Notes: generated from the letters alone by a model not told the origin. 64,000 nucleotides of DNA from Enterobacter sp. BIGb0383 (GCF_003751845.1 NZ_RJKQ01000002.1:310001-374000); one strand, 5' to 3'; counted from the first letter of the stretch, positions 27,242 to 36,867 are shown. Translations and numbers: made by a program.

Positions 27242-28390
27242 ATGTATGCATTAATCCATGGCCGGATTTACACCGGTCACGAAATCCTGGACGGTCACGC
27301 GCTGGTCATTTCCGGGGATCGGATCGAACGTCTTTGTCCGCTGGCCGAGCTGCCGTCGGGTATTGAACAGCGTTCACTCAAGGGCGCCATTATCTCCCCC
27401 GGTTTTATCGATGTGCAGCTCAACGGCTGCGGCGGCGTGCAGTTTAACGACAGCGCCGACGCGGTGACGATTGAGACGCTGGAAATTATGCAGCGTGCGA
27501 ACGAGAAATCCGGCTGTACCAGCTATCTGCCAACCCTGATCACCACCAGCGATGCGTTAATGAAACAGGGCGTGCGCGTGATGCGCGAGTACCTGGCGAA
27601 GCATCCGCATCAGGCGCTGGGTCTGCATCTGGAAGGTCCGTGGCTGAATATTGTCAAAAAAGGCACGCATAACCCGGACTACGTGCGCCAGCCTGACGCT
27701 GAACTGGTCAATTTCCTGTGCGACAACGCCGACGTGATTACCAAAATCACCCTGGCACCGGAGATGGTTGATACCGCCGTCATTCGCCAACTGACCGACG
27801 CCGGGATTCTGGTCTCCGCTGGCCACTCCAACGCCACCCTGGCGGAAGCGAAGAAAGGCTTCCGGGCCGGGATCGGCTTTGCGACGCATCTCTATAACGC
27901 GATGCCCTATATCAGCGGGCGCGAACCGGGCCTGATCGGTGCGATCTTTGATGAGCCGGACCTTTACTGCGGGATTATCGTCGATGGCCTGCACGTCGAT
28001 TACGCCAACGTGCGCAATGCTAAACGGCTCAAAGGCGATAAGCTGTGCCTGGTCACCGACGCCACCGCACCGGCGGGTGCTAATATTGAGCAGTTCATTT
28101 TTGCCGGTAAAACAATATACTACCGGAATGGACTCTGCGTGGACGAGAACGGCACCCTGAGCGGTTCGTCGCTGACGATGATCGAAGGGGTACGTAACCT
28201 GGTCGAACATTGCGGCATTGCTCTGGATGAAGCCCTGCGCATGGCCACGCTCTATCCGGCTCGCGCCATTGGCGTTGCCTCACAGCTTGGTGTTATCGCG
28301 CCGGGCCACGTGGCTAACCTGACGGCGTTCACCCCGGATTATAAGGTAATCAAGACCATCGTTAATGGTAACGAGGTCGTCACTGAGTAG
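27242..28390 (+). CDS. nagA: N-acetylglucosamine-6-phosphate deacetylase
   Basis: A 382-residue amidohydrolase, the same length as in E. coli. Metal and substrate motifs: [13 protein letters not shown] near residue 55, HLEGPW with the Zn-binding Glu near residue 131, SAGHSNAT (His195 region), THLYNAMP (His216 region) and [10 protein letters not shown] with catalytic Asp273. It removes the acetyl group of GlcNAc-6-P and so sets the inducer level seen by NagC. The ATG at 27242 gives the family N-terminus MYAL; 59 bp separate it from nagB. Confidence 0.98.
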   Translation: MYALIHGRIYTGHEILDGHALVISGDRIERLCPLAELPSGIEQRSLKGAIISPGFIDVQLNGCGGVQFNDSADAVTIETLEIMQRANEKSGCTSYLPTLITTSDALMKQGVRVMREYLAKHPHQALGLHLEGPWLNIVKKGTHNPDYVRQPDAELVNFLCDNADVITKITLAPEMVDTAVIRQLTDAGILVSAGHSNATLAEAKKGFRAGIGFATHLYNAMPYISGREPGLIGAIFDEPDLYCGIIVDGLHVDYANVRNAKRLKGDKLCLVTDATAPAGANIEQFIFAGKTIYYRNGLCVDENGTLSGSSLTMIEGVRNLVEHCGIALDEALRMATLYPARAIGVASQLGVIAPGHVANLTAFTPDYKVIKTIVNGNEVVTE

Positions 28391-28396
28391 GTAATT

Positions 28397-29617
28397 ATGA
28401 CATCAGGCGGACACGCGCAAATCGGTAATGTTGACCTCGTAAAACAGCTTAACGGTGCGGCTGTTTACCGCCTGATTGACCAGCACGGCCCCATTTCGCG
28501 CATTCAGATCGCCGAGCAGAGCCAGCTTGCCCCTGCCAGCGTCACCAAAATTACCCGCCAGCTGATTGAACGGGGACTGATCAAAGAAGTGGATCAGCAG
28601 GCCTCCACCGGGGGCCGCCGCGCGATTTCTATTATTACCGAAACCCGCAATTTTCATGCTATCGGCGTGCGTCTGGGACGTTACGACACGACCCTGACGC
28701 TCTACGATCTGAGCAGCAAAGTACTGGCCGAAGAGCACTACCCTCTGCCGGAGCGGACCCAGGAAACCCTGGAGCACGCGCTGCTCAATACCATCGCCAC
28801 CTTTCTTGAGTCCTGCCAGCGTAAAATTCGCGAGCTGATTGCCATTTCGGTAATTCTGCCGGGTCTGGTGGATCCTGAAAGCGGCGTGATTCGCTATATG
28901 CCCCATATCCAGGTTGAAAACTGGGGACTGGTTGAGGCGCTGGAAAAACGCTTTAAGGTGACCTGCTTTGTCGGTCACGATATCCGCAGCCTGGCGCTGG
29001 CGGAGCACTATTTCGGTGCAAGCCAGGACTGTGACGACTCGATTCTGGTGCGCGTGCATCGCGGTACCGGCGCGGGGATTATCTCCAATGGCCGTATTTT
29101 TATCGGCCGCAACGGTAACGTCGGGGAAATCGGTCATATTCAGGTCGACCCGCTCGGTGAACGCTGCCACTGCGGTAACTTCGGCTGCCTGGAAACCATT
29201 GCCGCCAATGCCGCCATCGAGCAGCGCGTCCGCCATCTGCTGGGCCAGGGCTACCAGAGCCGCGTCACCCTGGACGACTGCTCCATCAAAAACATCTGTA
29301 AAGCTGCCAATAAGGGCGATGCGCTGGCCTGCGAAGTGATTGAACAGGTTGGCCGTCAGTTGGGTAAAACCATTGCCATCGCCATCAACCTGTTTAATCC
29401 GCAAAAAGTGGTGATCGCCGGTGAAATTGTGGAAGCGGAGAAAGTGCTGCTGCCCGCCATTGAAGGCTGTATTAACACCCAGGTGCTGAAGGCGTTTCGC
29501 CATAATCTGCCGGTGGTACGTTCAACCCTCGATCACCGCTCGGCTATCGGCGCCTTTGCGCTGGTGAAACGCGCCATGCTGAACGGCGTGCTGCTGCAGC
29601 ATTTGCTTGAAAGTTAG
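28397..29617 (+). CDS. nagC: N-acetylglucosamine repressor NagC (ROK family)
   Basis: A 406-residue ROK repressor, the same length as in E. coli. The N-terminal winged helix (about 15-75; ISRIQIAEQSQLAPASVTK recognition region) binds the operators before nagE, nagB and probably chiP in this window. The sugar-kinase fold follows with HRGTGAGI and the zinc motif CHCGNFGCLE near residue 257. GlcNAc-6-P is the inducer. It starts 6 bp after nagA. Confidence 0.98.
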   Translation: MTSGGHAQIGNVDLVKQLNGAAVYRLIDQHGPISRIQIAEQSQLAPASVTKITRQLIERGLIKEVDQQASTGGRRAISIITETRNFHAIGVRLGRYDTTLTLYDLSSKVLAEEHYPLPERTQETLEHALLNTIATFLESCQRKIRELIAISVILPGLVDPESGVIRYMPHIQVENWGLVEALEKRFKVTCFVGHDIRSLALAEHYFGASQDCDDSILVRVHRGTGAGIISNGRIFIGRNGNVGEIGHIQVDPLGERCHCGNFGCLETIAANAAIEQRVRHLLGQGYQSRVTLDDCSIKNICKAANKGDALACEVIEQVGRQLGKTIAIAINLFNPQKVVIAGEIVEAEKVLLPAIEGCINTQVLKAFRHNLPVVRSTLDHRSAIGAFALVKRAMLNGVLLQHLLES

Positions 29618-29648
29618 TTTTCGATTCACTCTTTAAATTGGGTAGTCC

Positions 29649-30401
29649 ATGACCATTAAGAATGTGATTTGTGATATCGACGGCGTGCTGATGCACGATA
29701 ACGTCGCCGTACCGGGTGCCGCAGAGTTTCTGACGGGCATTCTGGAGAAAGGGATGCCGCTGGTACTGTTAACCAACTACCCTTCACAGACCGGGCAGGA
29801 TCTGGCGAACCGCTTCGCCTCCGCCGGAATCGACGTGCCGGACAGCGTATTCTATACCTCGGCGATGGCCACCGCGGATTTCCTCAAGCGTCAGGAAGGG
29901 AAGAAAGCCTATGTGGTCGGCGAAGGTGCGCTGATCCACGAGCTGTATAAAGCCGGGTTTACCATTACCGATATCAACCCTGACTTTGTTATCGTCGGCG
30001 AAACCCGCTCCTATAACTGGGAAATGATGCACCGCGCAGCCTTCTTCGTGGCTAACGGCGCACGTTTTATCGCCACCAACCCGGATACCCACGGCCGCGG
30101 TTTTTATCCGGCCTGCGGCGCGCTCTGCGCCGGGATCGAGAAAATCTCCGGGCGCAAGCCGTTCTACGTCGGCAAGCCCAGCCCGTGGATCATCCGTGCG
30201 GCGCTCAATAAGATGCAGGCCCACTCTGAGCAGACGGTGATTGTCGGTGACAACCTGCGGACCGATATTCTGGCCGGTTTTCAGGCCGGACTGGAAACCA
30301 TCCTGGTCCTCTCCGGCGTCTCACAGCTGGATGATATCGACAGCATGCCGTTCCGGCCCTCATGGATTTATCCGTCGGTGGCGGAAATCGACGTTCTGTG
30401 A
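29649..30401 (+). CDS. nagD: Ribonucleotide monophosphatase NagD/UmpH (HAD family)
   Basis: A 250-residue HAD phosphatase (subfamily IIA). The nucleophile motif is DIDGVLMHD (Asp9/Asp11), motif II is the LLTNYPSQ threonine, motif III is the GKPSPW lysine, and motif IV is VGDNLRTD. The E. coli enzyme dephosphorylates UMP and other nucleoside monophosphates; its place in the nag operon has no clear metabolic reason. It lies 31 bp after nagC and is followed by a terminator. Confidence 0.97.
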   Translation: MTIKNVICDIDGVLMHDNVAVPGAAEFLTGILEKGMPLVLLTNYPSQTGQDLANRFASAGIDVPDSVFYTSAMATADFLKRQEGKKAYVVGEGALIHELYKAGFTITDINPDFVIVGETRSYNWEMMHRAAFFVANGARFIATNPDTHGRGFYPACGALCAGIEKISGRKPFYVGKPSPWIIRAALNKMQAHSEQTVIVGDNLRTDILAGFQAGLETILVLSGVSQLDDIDSMPFRPSWIYPSVAEIDVL

Positions 30402-30406
30402 AGCGC

Positions 30407-30431
30407 AACCACGTCCCCGGGCGTGGTTTTT
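30407..30431 (+). terminator. Terminator of nagBACD
   Basis: AACCACG/CGTGGTT stem with an 8-base loop and a T run interrupted by one C, 5 bases after the nagD stop. Confidence 0.8.
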
Positions 30432-30657
30432 CATTTCTGGCAGCCCTCTAAAAAGAGACCATCAATAAAAAGCACCAAAAATTGATAATTCATCAATAAA
30501 GCAGCGTGAATCGTAATCGTTTTTCAGCTTTCAACAATCCTCATTGCACTTTTTGTTTTTCGACCGCCAAACCGCTTGCGCCCTTCTCTCCTTTCCGGCA
30601 TTTTCTTGAGAACGCACTACAACAATACAATGACAGACAGGGTTAACGGAGACGGAT

Positions 30658-32322
30658 ATGTGTTCTATTTTTGGTGTACTGGATATTAAAACCGACGCGA
30701 CAGAGCTGCGTAAGAAAGCGCTGGAACTCTCCCGCCTGATGCGCCACCGCGGTCCGGACTGGTCAGGGGTTTACGCCAGCGATAAAGCGATTCTCGCCCA
30801 TGAGCGTCTGTCGATTGTCGACGTCAACGCCGGCGCACAGCCGCTGTACAACGAAAAGAAAACCCACGCTCTGGCCGTCAACGGTGAAATCTACAACCAT
30901 CAGGCCCTGCGCGCCGAATATGGCGACCGCTATCAGTTCCAGACCGGCTCCGACTGTGAAGTGATCCTGGCCCTGTATCAGGAGAAAGGACCGGAGTTTC
31001 TCGACGACCTGCAGGGTATGTTCGCCTTTGCCCTCTACGACAGTGAAAAAGACGCGTACCTGATTGGCCGCGACCATATCGGGATTATCCCGCTCTATAT
31101 GGGTCACGATGAGCACGGCAACTTCTATGTTGCCTCCGAAATGAAAGCGCTGGTGCCGGTGTGCCGCACCATCGAAGAGTTCCCGGCGGGTAGCTACCTG
31201 TGGAGCAAAGACGGCGTGATTCGCCAGTACTATCAGCGCGACTGGTTCGACTATGACGCGGTGAAAGATAACGTCACCGATAAAGCCGAACTGAAACAGG
31301 CGCTGGAAGACGCAGTCAAGAGCCACCTGATGTCCGACGTGCCTTACGGTGTACTGCTCTCCGGCGGTCTGGACTCTTCGGTAATTTCCGCCATTACCAA
31401 GAAATTTGCCGCACGTCGTGTGGAAGATCAGGAAAAATCAGAGGCCTGGTGGCCGCAGCTGCACTCCTTCGCCGTAGGCCTGGAAGGCGCACCGGACCTG
31501 AAAGCTGCCCAGGAAGTGGCTAACCATCTGGGCACCGTGCACCATGAAATTCACTTCACCGTGCAGGAAGGCCTCGACGCCATTCGCGACGTGATTTATC
31601 ACATTGAAACCTACGATGTGACCACCATTCGTGCGTCCACGCCGATGTACCTGATGTCGCGTAAAATCAAAGCGATGGGCATCAAAATGGTGCTGTCGGG
31701 CGAAGGGTCAGATGAAGTGTTCGGCGGCTATCTCTACTTCCATAAAGCGCCGGATGCCAAAGAGCTGCATGAAGAGACCGTGCGCAAGCTGCAGGCGCTG
31801 CATATGTTTGACTGCGCCCGCGCCAACAAAGCGATGTCCGCCTGGGGCGTGGAAGCCCGCGTGCCATTCCTGGATAAAAACTTCCTCGATGTGGCGATGC
31901 GTATCAACCCGCAGGATAAGATGTGCGGCAACGGCAAAATGGAAAAACACATCCTGCGTGAATGTTTCGAGTCCATGCTTCCTGCAAGCGTGGCGTGGCG
32001 TCAGAAAGAGCAGTTCTCCGACGGCGTCGGCTACAGCTGGATCGACACCCTGAAAGAGGTGGCGGCACAGCAGGTCAGCGACCAGCAGCTGGAAACCGCA
32101 CGCTTCCGCTTCCAGCACAACACGCCGTCTTCTAAAGAAGCCTATCTGTACCGTGAGATCTTCGAAGAGCTGTTCCCGTTACCGAGTGCGGCAGAGTGTG
32201 TTCCTGGTGGCCCATCCGTGGCCTGTTCGTCGGCAAAAGCCATCGAATGGGACGAAGCGTTCAAAACCATGAACGATCCGTCAGGCCGCGCGGTCGGCGT
32301 TCACCAGTCCGCCTATAAATAA
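30658..32322 (+). CDS. asnB: Asparagine synthetase B (glutamine-hydrolysing)
   Basis: A 554-residue enzyme, the same length as in E. coli. After Met removal the N-terminal Cys of CSIFGVLD is the glutaminase nucleophile (class II amidotransferase, about 1-190); the synthetase domain has the PP-loop LLSGGLDSSV near residue 235. It makes Asn from Asp, Gln and ATP. The 256-bp gap upstream carries the nagD terminator and an AT-rich promoter region; a strong terminator follows the gene. Confidence 0.98.
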   Translation: MCSIFGVLDIKTDATELRKKALELSRLMRHRGPDWSGVYASDKAILAHERLSIVDVNAGAQPLYNEKKTHALAVNGEIYNHQALRAEYGDRYQFQTGSDCEVILALYQEKGPEFLDDLQGMFAFALYDSEKDAYLIGRDHIGIIPLYMGHDEHGNFYVASEMKALVPVCRTIEEFPAGSYLWSKDGVIRQYYQRDWFDYDAVKDNVTDKAELKQALEDAVKSHLMSDVPYGVLLSGGLDSSVISAITKKFAARRVEDQEKSEAWWPQLHSFAVGLEGAPDLKAAQEVANHLGTVHHEIHFTVQEGLDAIRDVIYHIETYDVTTIRASTPMYLMSRKIKAMGIKMVLSGEGSDEVFGGYLYFHKAPDAKELHEETVRKLQALHMFDCARANKAMSAWGVEARVPFLDKNFLDVAMRINPQDKMCGNGKMEKHILRECFESMLPASVAWRQKEQFSDGVGYSWIDTLKEVAAQQVSDQQLETARFRFQHNTPSSKEAYLYREIFEELFPLPSAAECVPGGPSVACSSAKAIEWDEAFKTMNDPSGRAVGVHQSAYK

Positions 32323-32337
32323 GTTTCTGTTATTGCT

Positions 32338-32364
32338 ACAGGCCCTGCGGGGCCTGTTTCTTTT
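32338..32364 (+). terminator. Rho-independent terminator of asnB
   Basis: ACAGGCCC/GGGCCTGT stem with a very short loop, followed by TTCTTTT, 16 bases after the asnB stop. Confidence 0.88.
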
Positions 32365-32478
32365 GCATTAAATAGCGAAATATAGACGTTAAGACGCGGA
32401 TCTTTGCCGAATAATCCATCAGCCTGTTCACAAGCCAACCAAACAGTCACATTCCGGCAATTTTCGTTGAAAAAGGTA

Positions 32479-32507
32479 TTGACGCTACAAGGCTCAATAC
32501 GCATAAT
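32479..32507 (+). promoter_or_regulatory. Stable-RNA promoter of the tRNA operon
   Basis: TTGACG and CATAAT are separated by exactly 17 bases, and a GC-rich discriminator (GCGCCCC) follows. This is the arrangement of stringently controlled tRNA/rRNA promoters. It lies 40 bases before the first tRNA. Confidence 0.85.
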
Positions 32508-32546
32508 GCGCCCCGCAACGCCGATAAGGTAACGCAGAAAAAAGAT

Positions 32547-32623
32547 GGCTACGTAGCTCAGCTGGTTAGAGCACATCACTCATAATGATGGGGTCACAGG
32601 TTCAAATCCCGTCGTAGCCACCA
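32547..32623 (+). tRNA. metT: tRNA-Met (CAT), elongator type
   Basis: A 77-nt cloverleaf with encoded CCA. The acceptor stem GGCTACG pairs with CGTAGCC and the anticodon loop is CTCATAA. It has a fully paired first acceptor base pair, so it is the elongator rather than the initiator. First gene of a six-tRNA cluster. Its T loop (TTCAAAT) differs at two bases from the second Met copy. Confidence 0.95.
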
Positions 32624-32632
32624 TCTTTTTTT

Positions 32633-32717
32633 GCGGGAGTGGCGAAATTGGTAGACGCACCAGATTTAGGTTCTGGCGCCGCAAGGTGTGCGAGTTCAAG
32701 TCTCGCCTCCCGCACCA
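32633..32717 (+). tRNA. leuW: tRNA-Leu (TAG)
   Basis: An 85-nt class II tRNA with encoded CCA. The acceptor stem GCGGGAG pairs with CTCCCGC, the anticodon loop contains TTTAGGT and there is a long variable arm. It decodes CUN codons. Confidence 0.95.
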
Positions 32718-32739
32718 TTCCCGACAAGCGTTGCACGGA

Positions 32740-32814
32740 TGGGGTATCGCCAAGCGGTAAGGCACCGGTTTTTGATACCGGCATTCCCTGGTTCGAATCC
32801 AGGTACCCCAGCCA
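32740..32814 (+). tRNA. glnU: tRNA-Gln (TTG)
   Basis: A 75-nt cloverleaf with encoded CCA; acceptor TGGGGTA/TACCCCA, anticodon TTG. It differs from the two CTG copies in the anticodon and its stem and in the D loop. Confidence 0.95.
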
Positions 32815-32870
32815 TATTTCTGAGGCTTTTATGTCTTAAGAAATAGCTGGAAGTAAAAGCAGTACATTAT

Positions 32871-32947
32871 GGCTACGTAGCTCAGCTGGTTAGAGCACAT
32901 CACTCATAATGATGGGGTCACAGGTTCGAGTCCCGTCGTAGCCACCA
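32871..32947 (+). tRNA. metU: tRNA-Met (CAT), second copy
   Basis: A 77-nt cloverleaf, the same as the copy at 32547 except for two T-loop bases (TTCGAGT instead of TTCAAAT). CCA is encoded. Confidence 0.95.
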
Positions 32948-32989
32948 AATTTAGAGAGTTGCGATTGCTGCTTTCTGAAAATGAAAAAT

Positions 32990-33064
32990 TGGGGTATCGC
33001 CAAGTGGTAAGGCTCTGGTTTCTGATACCAGCATTCCGAGGTTCGAATCCTCGTACCCCAGCCA
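32990..33064 (+). tRNA. glnV: tRNA-Gln (CTG), first copy
   Basis: A 75-nt cloverleaf with encoded CCA and anticodon CTG. The sequence is the same as the copy at 33140. Confidence 0.95.
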
Positions 33065-33139
33065 ATTTTCAAAAAAGACGTTGTTTTTTCAACGCAATCT
33101 GCTGAGAATATCAGTAGAAAAGAAAGTAAGAGTTACAAT

Positions 33140-33214
33140 TGGGGTATCGCCAAGTGGTAAGGCTCTGGTTTCTGATACCAGCATTCCGAGGTTCGAATCC
33201 TCGTACCCCAGCCA
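33140..33214 (+). tRNA. glnX: tRNA-Gln (CTG), second copy
   Basis: A 75-nt cloverleaf with encoded CCA and anticodon CTG, a perfect repeat of the copy at 32990 and the last gene of the cluster before a terminator. Confidence 0.95.
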
Positions 33215-33227
33215 CTTAATAGCAAAA

Positions 33228-33252
33228 AAGCTCGCTTCGGCGGGCTTTTTTG
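33228..33252 (+). terminator. Rho-independent terminator of the tRNA operon
   Basis: AAGCTCGC/GCGGGCTT stem (one G-U pair) with a TTCG loop and six T, 14 bases after the last tRNA. Confidence 0.9.
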
Positions 33253-33322
33253 TTTTCTGTCGCCTCCACTCCCTGCCGGTGCTATTCTCCTTCCTCAGGA
33301 ATTGTCGCCAAAGGGATTGATC

Positions 33323-33916
33323 ATGAACTACCAGACATCCGCATTATGGTTCTATAAGCCTCTGTATCTTGTCGTGGGCAGTCTCGCCTTCGTCAGTGCT
33401 GTCTTCGGTTTTTCTGCCGTAGTGGGCTATCTGCTGCTGGCCGGACTCGTTTTTCCCGTGGTGGTGTCGATGCGTATTCATCGGCTCAATGAAGCAGGCA
33501 CCGCGCTGACAATCAAAGAAAACAGCGAATGGCTGGTCTATGTGCAGGGCATCCCCGTCAGGGAGCAGCGCTCGATTCTCAAGAACCCCTGTTTCCTTAG
33601 CCCACAGCGCACCCGGCAATTTTTCCTACGCGGTTTTTTTGTCAGGCTGGCGATTCAGGCGCTCTGTCTTGTGATGCTGTACCAGCAGTTTCAGGCGCAG
33701 CCTGTCACGCCGTTTAATGCCCTTCTTGCCGGTATCAGTTTGCTTGCGCTGCTGTACGTCTTTGGCCGTAGCCTTATCGCGCTAAAACAGCTTCTGAGCG
33801 GCCAGTTCACCGCCGAGGAGATGACCACCCCGACGGGAAGCGTCTGGTATCAGGGCTATTTTGCGCACGGAAACGCACGCCATGCGGGACTGGAAGAACT
33901 GCTCTCAATACGGTGA
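33323..33916 (+). CDS. Membrane protein of unknown function (four predicted spans)
   Basis: A 197-residue protein that I do not recognise. Hydrophobic helices are visible at about residues 11-32, 34-52, 103-125 and 135-155. A hydrophilic loop of about 50 residues lies between the second and third, and a soluble tail of about 40 residues ends LEELLSIR. There are no catalytic motifs I can name. The ATG at 33323 follows AAAGGG; a TTG 21 bases upstream is also open but unlikely. It stands alone between the tRNA terminator and a terminator shared with ubiF. E. coli has no gene here. Codon use looks like that of its neighbours. Confidence 0.75.
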   Translation: MNYQTSALWFYKPLYLVVGSLAFVSAVFGFSAVVGYLLLAGLVFPVVVSMRIHRLNEAGTALTIKENSEWLVYVQGIPVREQRSILKNPCFLSPQRTRQFFLRGFFVRLAIQALCLVMLYQQFQAQPVTPFNALLAGISLLALLYVFGRSLIALKQLLSGQFTAEEMTTPTGSVWYQGYFAHGNARHAGLEELLSIR

Positions 33917-33945
33917 AAAAAAACGGCGGTCATCCCGCCGTTTTG
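33916..33945. terminator. Bidirectional terminator between the membrane-protein gene and ubiF
   Basis: AACGGCGG/CCGCCGTT stem flanked by A8 on the left and TTTT-GTT on the right, so it can serve both convergent genes. Confidence 0.85.
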
Positions 33946-35121
33946 TTACAACCCCAGCGCGTACTTCAGCGCCTGACGTTTCAGCACCCCGGAACGCTGT
34001 GCCGCCATTAGCCCCAGATTCCGCAGGACCCTGAACGGACCGAGCTCGTTGCTGAACCCGGCGTAAAACAGGTCCATTCCGCTTTGCATAATGAGGTTAT
34101 CCGCCATCCGCCGCATCTGGTAGCGTTTGAGCACCGGTTTGTCGGCCCAGGCTTCGCCGTGGCTGCGGGCGCTGGCCAGCACATCCAGTAGCGCATCCAC
34201 GTCGCGATAGCCGAGGTTTACGCCCTGCCCCGCCAGGGGATGAATGGTATGGGCCGCATCGCCAACCAGAGCCAGCCCCGGCTGCATATACTGCAGCGCG
34301 TGACGGCGCGTCAGCGGAAAGGCGCCGGCAGCCACCGGCGTAACGCGCCCGACGCGGGCCGGGAAATGGCGTTCAATCTCCTGCTGCAGCTGCGGCATAC
34401 TCATGCTCTGCAGCTGACGAATGCGGGCGGGCGTGTCGTACCAGACCAGCGAGGCCCATTCGCCATACAGCGGCAGAAACGCGCGCGGCCCGGAAGGGGT
34501 AAACTGCTGCCAGGTACTGTCACCCGGCTCCTCTTCGCAGCGCACGCTAATGAGCATGCAGGACTGCTGATAGCGCCAGGCGTGAATGCCGATACCCGCC
34601 ATCTGCCTGACGCGGGAATTCCCCCCGTCGGCTCCGACCACCAGCTTCGCCGTCAGCGTTTCCCCGTTATCCAGATGCAGCACGCTGTGCTGCGGATGGC
34701 GTTCCAGCGTTTTCAACGAGGCCGGTACGTGAAGGGTCACCTGCGGATGCGCTTCCAGCGCCTGCCACAGCGCCAGCTGCAGCACATTGTTTTCCACCAT
34801 ATAGCCGAGCAACGGCAGCTTCAGCTCCGCGGCGTCAAAGGCCACGTGCGCCGTTTCCCACTCCCAGGTTTCCAGCCGCCGCCAGGGATGCGCGCGCATA
34901 TCGAGCACCGCTTCCCAGACGCCGAGCCCGCGCAGCAGCGATACGGATGCCGCGCTGAGTGCCGAAACCCGCACATCGGGATTAGACGCCGGGTCAAACG
35001 CAGGTAGCGGCACCTGCTCAATGACGGTGACCGTAAAACCATGCTGCGCCAGCCCGAGCGCCAGCGCGCCGCCGACCATTCCGCCGCCAACAATGGCGAC
35101 ATCTGTAGGTTGATTTGCCAT
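33946..35121 (-). CDS. ubiF: 3-demethoxyubiquinol 3-hydroxylase UbiF
   Basis: A 391-residue FAD monooxygenase, the same length as in E. coli. Motifs: the dinucleotide fold VGGGMVGGALALG at the N-terminus, VGADGGNSRVRQMAG near residue 155, and LVGDAAHTIHPLAGQGVNLG near residue 275. It hydroxylates the ubiquinone ring at C6 in the Ubi complex. The ATG at 35121 gives MANQPT; a TTG two codons upstream is the only longer option. Divergent from miaB. Confidence 0.97.
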   Translation of the reverse strand: MANQPTDVAIVGGGMVGGALALGLAQHGFTVTVIEQVPLPAFDPASNPDVRVSALSAASVSLLRGLGVWEAVLDMRAHPWRRLETWEWETAHVAFDAAELKLPLLGYMVENNVLQLALWQALEAHPQVTLHVPASLKTLERHPQHSVLHLDNGETLTAKLVVGADGGNSRVRQMAGIGIHAWRYQQSCMLISVRCEEEPGDSTWQQFTPSGPRAFLPLYGEWASLVWYDTPARIRQLQSMSMPQLQQEIERHFPARVGRVTPVAAGAFPLTRRHALQYMQPGLALVGDAAHTIHPLAGQGVNLGYRDVDALLDVLASARSHGEAWADKPVLKRYQMRRMADNLIMQSGMDLFYAGFSNELGPFRVLRNLGLMAAQRSGVLKRQALKYALGL

Positions 35122-35267
35122 GGTCAATTATCCTTATCGTTAATTCCCTGCAGTTTACCGGATTTCTCGATTGTTTTCGTTGAGAGATGAGTTATGGTCA
35201 CCCGGGAATCAAAGCATTACAATACGACCCCTGCATTCCTGCCATTACACTGAGCATGAGCATGTCG

Positions 35268-36698
35268 ATGACTAAAAAACTCCACATAAAAACATGGGGC
35301 TGTCAGATGAATGAGTATGATTCATCGAAGATGGCCGATCTTCTCGATGCCACACACGGCTACAAGCTGACCGAAGTAGCAGAAGAGGCAGACGTTCTGC
35401 TGCTGAATACCTGTTCAATCCGTGAAAAAGCCCAGGAGAAAGTGTTCCATCAACTTGGACGCTGGAAGCTGCTGAAGGAAAAAAATCCGGACATTATTAT
35501 CGGCGTTGGCGGCTGTGTCGCCTCACAGGAAGGCGACCATATTCGCAGCCGCGCCCACTATGTTGATATCATTTTTGGGCCGCAGACCCTGCACCGCCTG
35601 CCGGAGATGATCAACAGCGTCCGCGGGCGCACCAACCGCAGTCCGGTGGTAGATATCAGCTTCCCGGAAATTGAAAAATTCGACCGCCTGCCGGAACCCC
35701 GCGCCGACGGTCCGAGCGCGTTTGTTTCCATTATGGAAGGCTGCAATAAGTACTGTACCTACTGCGTCGTGCCCTACACGCGCGGTGAGGAAGTCAGCCG
35801 TCCGAGTGACGATATCCTGTTTGAGATCGCCCAGCTGGCGGCTCAGGGCGTGCGTGAGGTGAATCTCCTCGGGCAGAACGTCAACGCCTGGCGCGGAGAG
35901 AACTACGATGGCAGCACCGGTTCGTTTGCCGAACTGCTGCGCCTGGTGGCGGCAATTGACGGCATCGACCGCATTCGCTTTACCACCAGCCACCCTATCG
36001 AGTTTACCGACGATATTATCGAGGTTTACCGCGATACGCCGGAGCTGGTGAGTTTCCTGCATCTGCCGGTGCAGAGCGGCTCTGACCGCGTCCTGAATCT
36101 GATGGGCCGTACCCATACCACGCTGGAATACAAATCGACGATCCGCAAGCTGTACGCCGCCCGTCCGGATATCCAGATCAGCTCTGATTTTATCGTCGGC
36201 TTCCCGGGTGAAAGTACTCAGGACTTCGAGCAGACCATGAAGCTGATTGGCGAGGTGAATTTCGATGTCAGCTTTAGCTTTATCTTCTCCGCCCGTCCCG
36301 GCACGCCCGCGGCGGATATGGTGGACGATGTCCCCGAAGAAGACAAAAAGCAGCGTCTGTATATTCTGCAGGAGCGCATCAACCAGCAGGCGACGGCCTG
36401 GAGCCGCCGTATGCTCGGCACCACTCAGCGTATTCTGGTCGAAGGCACCTCGCGTAAGAGCATTATGGAGCTCTCCGGCCGCACCGAGAATAACCGCGTG
36501 GTGAACTTTGAAGGCTCGCCGGATATGATCGGCAAGTTTGTTGATGTTGAGATCGTCGATGTCTACACCAACTCTCTGCGCGGTAAAATCGTGCGCACGG
36601 AGGAAGAGATGGGCCTGCGCATCGTCGAGTCACCGGCATCGGTGATTGCCCGTACCCGCAAAGAGAACGAGCTGGGCGTAGGCATTTATCAGCCATAG
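35268..36698 (+). CDS. miaB: tRNA-2-methylthio-N6-dimethylallyladenosine synthase MiaB
   Basis: A 476-residue radical SAM methylthiotransferase (474 in E. coli). The N-terminal UPF0004 domain carries three cluster cysteines ([23 protein letters not shown]), the radical SAM motif is [16 protein letters not shown] near residue 155, and a TRAM domain forms the last 65 residues. It adds the methylthio group to i6A37 of tRNAs reading U-starting codons. Three in-frame ATG codons (35256, 35262, 35268) precede TKKLHIK; I used the one giving the family N-terminus. It is followed by a terminator. Confidence 0.96.
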   Translation: MTKKLHIKTWGCQMNEYDSSKMADLLDATHGYKLTEVAEEADVLLLNTCSIREKAQEKVFHQLGRWKLLKEKNPDIIIGVGGCVASQEGDHIRSRAHYVDIIFGPQTLHRLPEMINSVRGRTNRSPVVDISFPEIEKFDRLPEPRADGPSAFVSIMEGCNKYCTYCVVPYTRGEEVSRPSDDILFEIAQLAAQGVREVNLLGQNVNAWRGENYDGSTGSFAELLRLVAAIDGIDRIRFTTSHPIEFTDDIIEVYRDTPELVSFLHLPVQSGSDRVLNLMGRTHTTLEYKSTIRKLYAARPDIQISSDFIVGFPGESTQDFEQTMKLIGEVNFDVSFSFIFSARPGTPAADMVDDVPEEDKKQRLYILQERINQQATAWSRRMLGTTQRILVEGTSRKSIMELSGRTENNRVVNFEGSPDMIGKFVDVEIVDVYTNSLRGKIVRTEEEMGLRIVESPASVIARTRKENELGVGIYQP

Positions 36699-36704
36699 TC
36701 CGTC

Positions 36705-36734
36705 GGCCTGTCCGTCCGGGCAGGCCTTGTTTTT
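36705..36734 (+). terminator. Terminator of miaB
   Basis: GGCCTG/CAGGCC stem followed by TTGTTTTT directly after miaB. The gap to the ybeZ start is 169 bp, so ybeZ may have its own promoter. Confidence 0.75.
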
Positions 36735-36867
36735 CCTCTCTTCCACCCACATATTTCGCCTGATGCTTGCGACTTTTCCCTGTGGCGTGAATAATTTCCC
36801 GACAGGCCCGAAGAGATTGCCCGACGGCAAACCTGCCGCCCGGCGAGACATGTATAAGAGGATAAGT

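Noticed and set aside
32547-33214. Repeated tRNA-Gln and tRNA-Met sequences as possible phage attachment sites
   Set aside because: The repeats are complete tRNA genes with CCA in a known operon; there is no integrase or foreign-looking DNA beside them.
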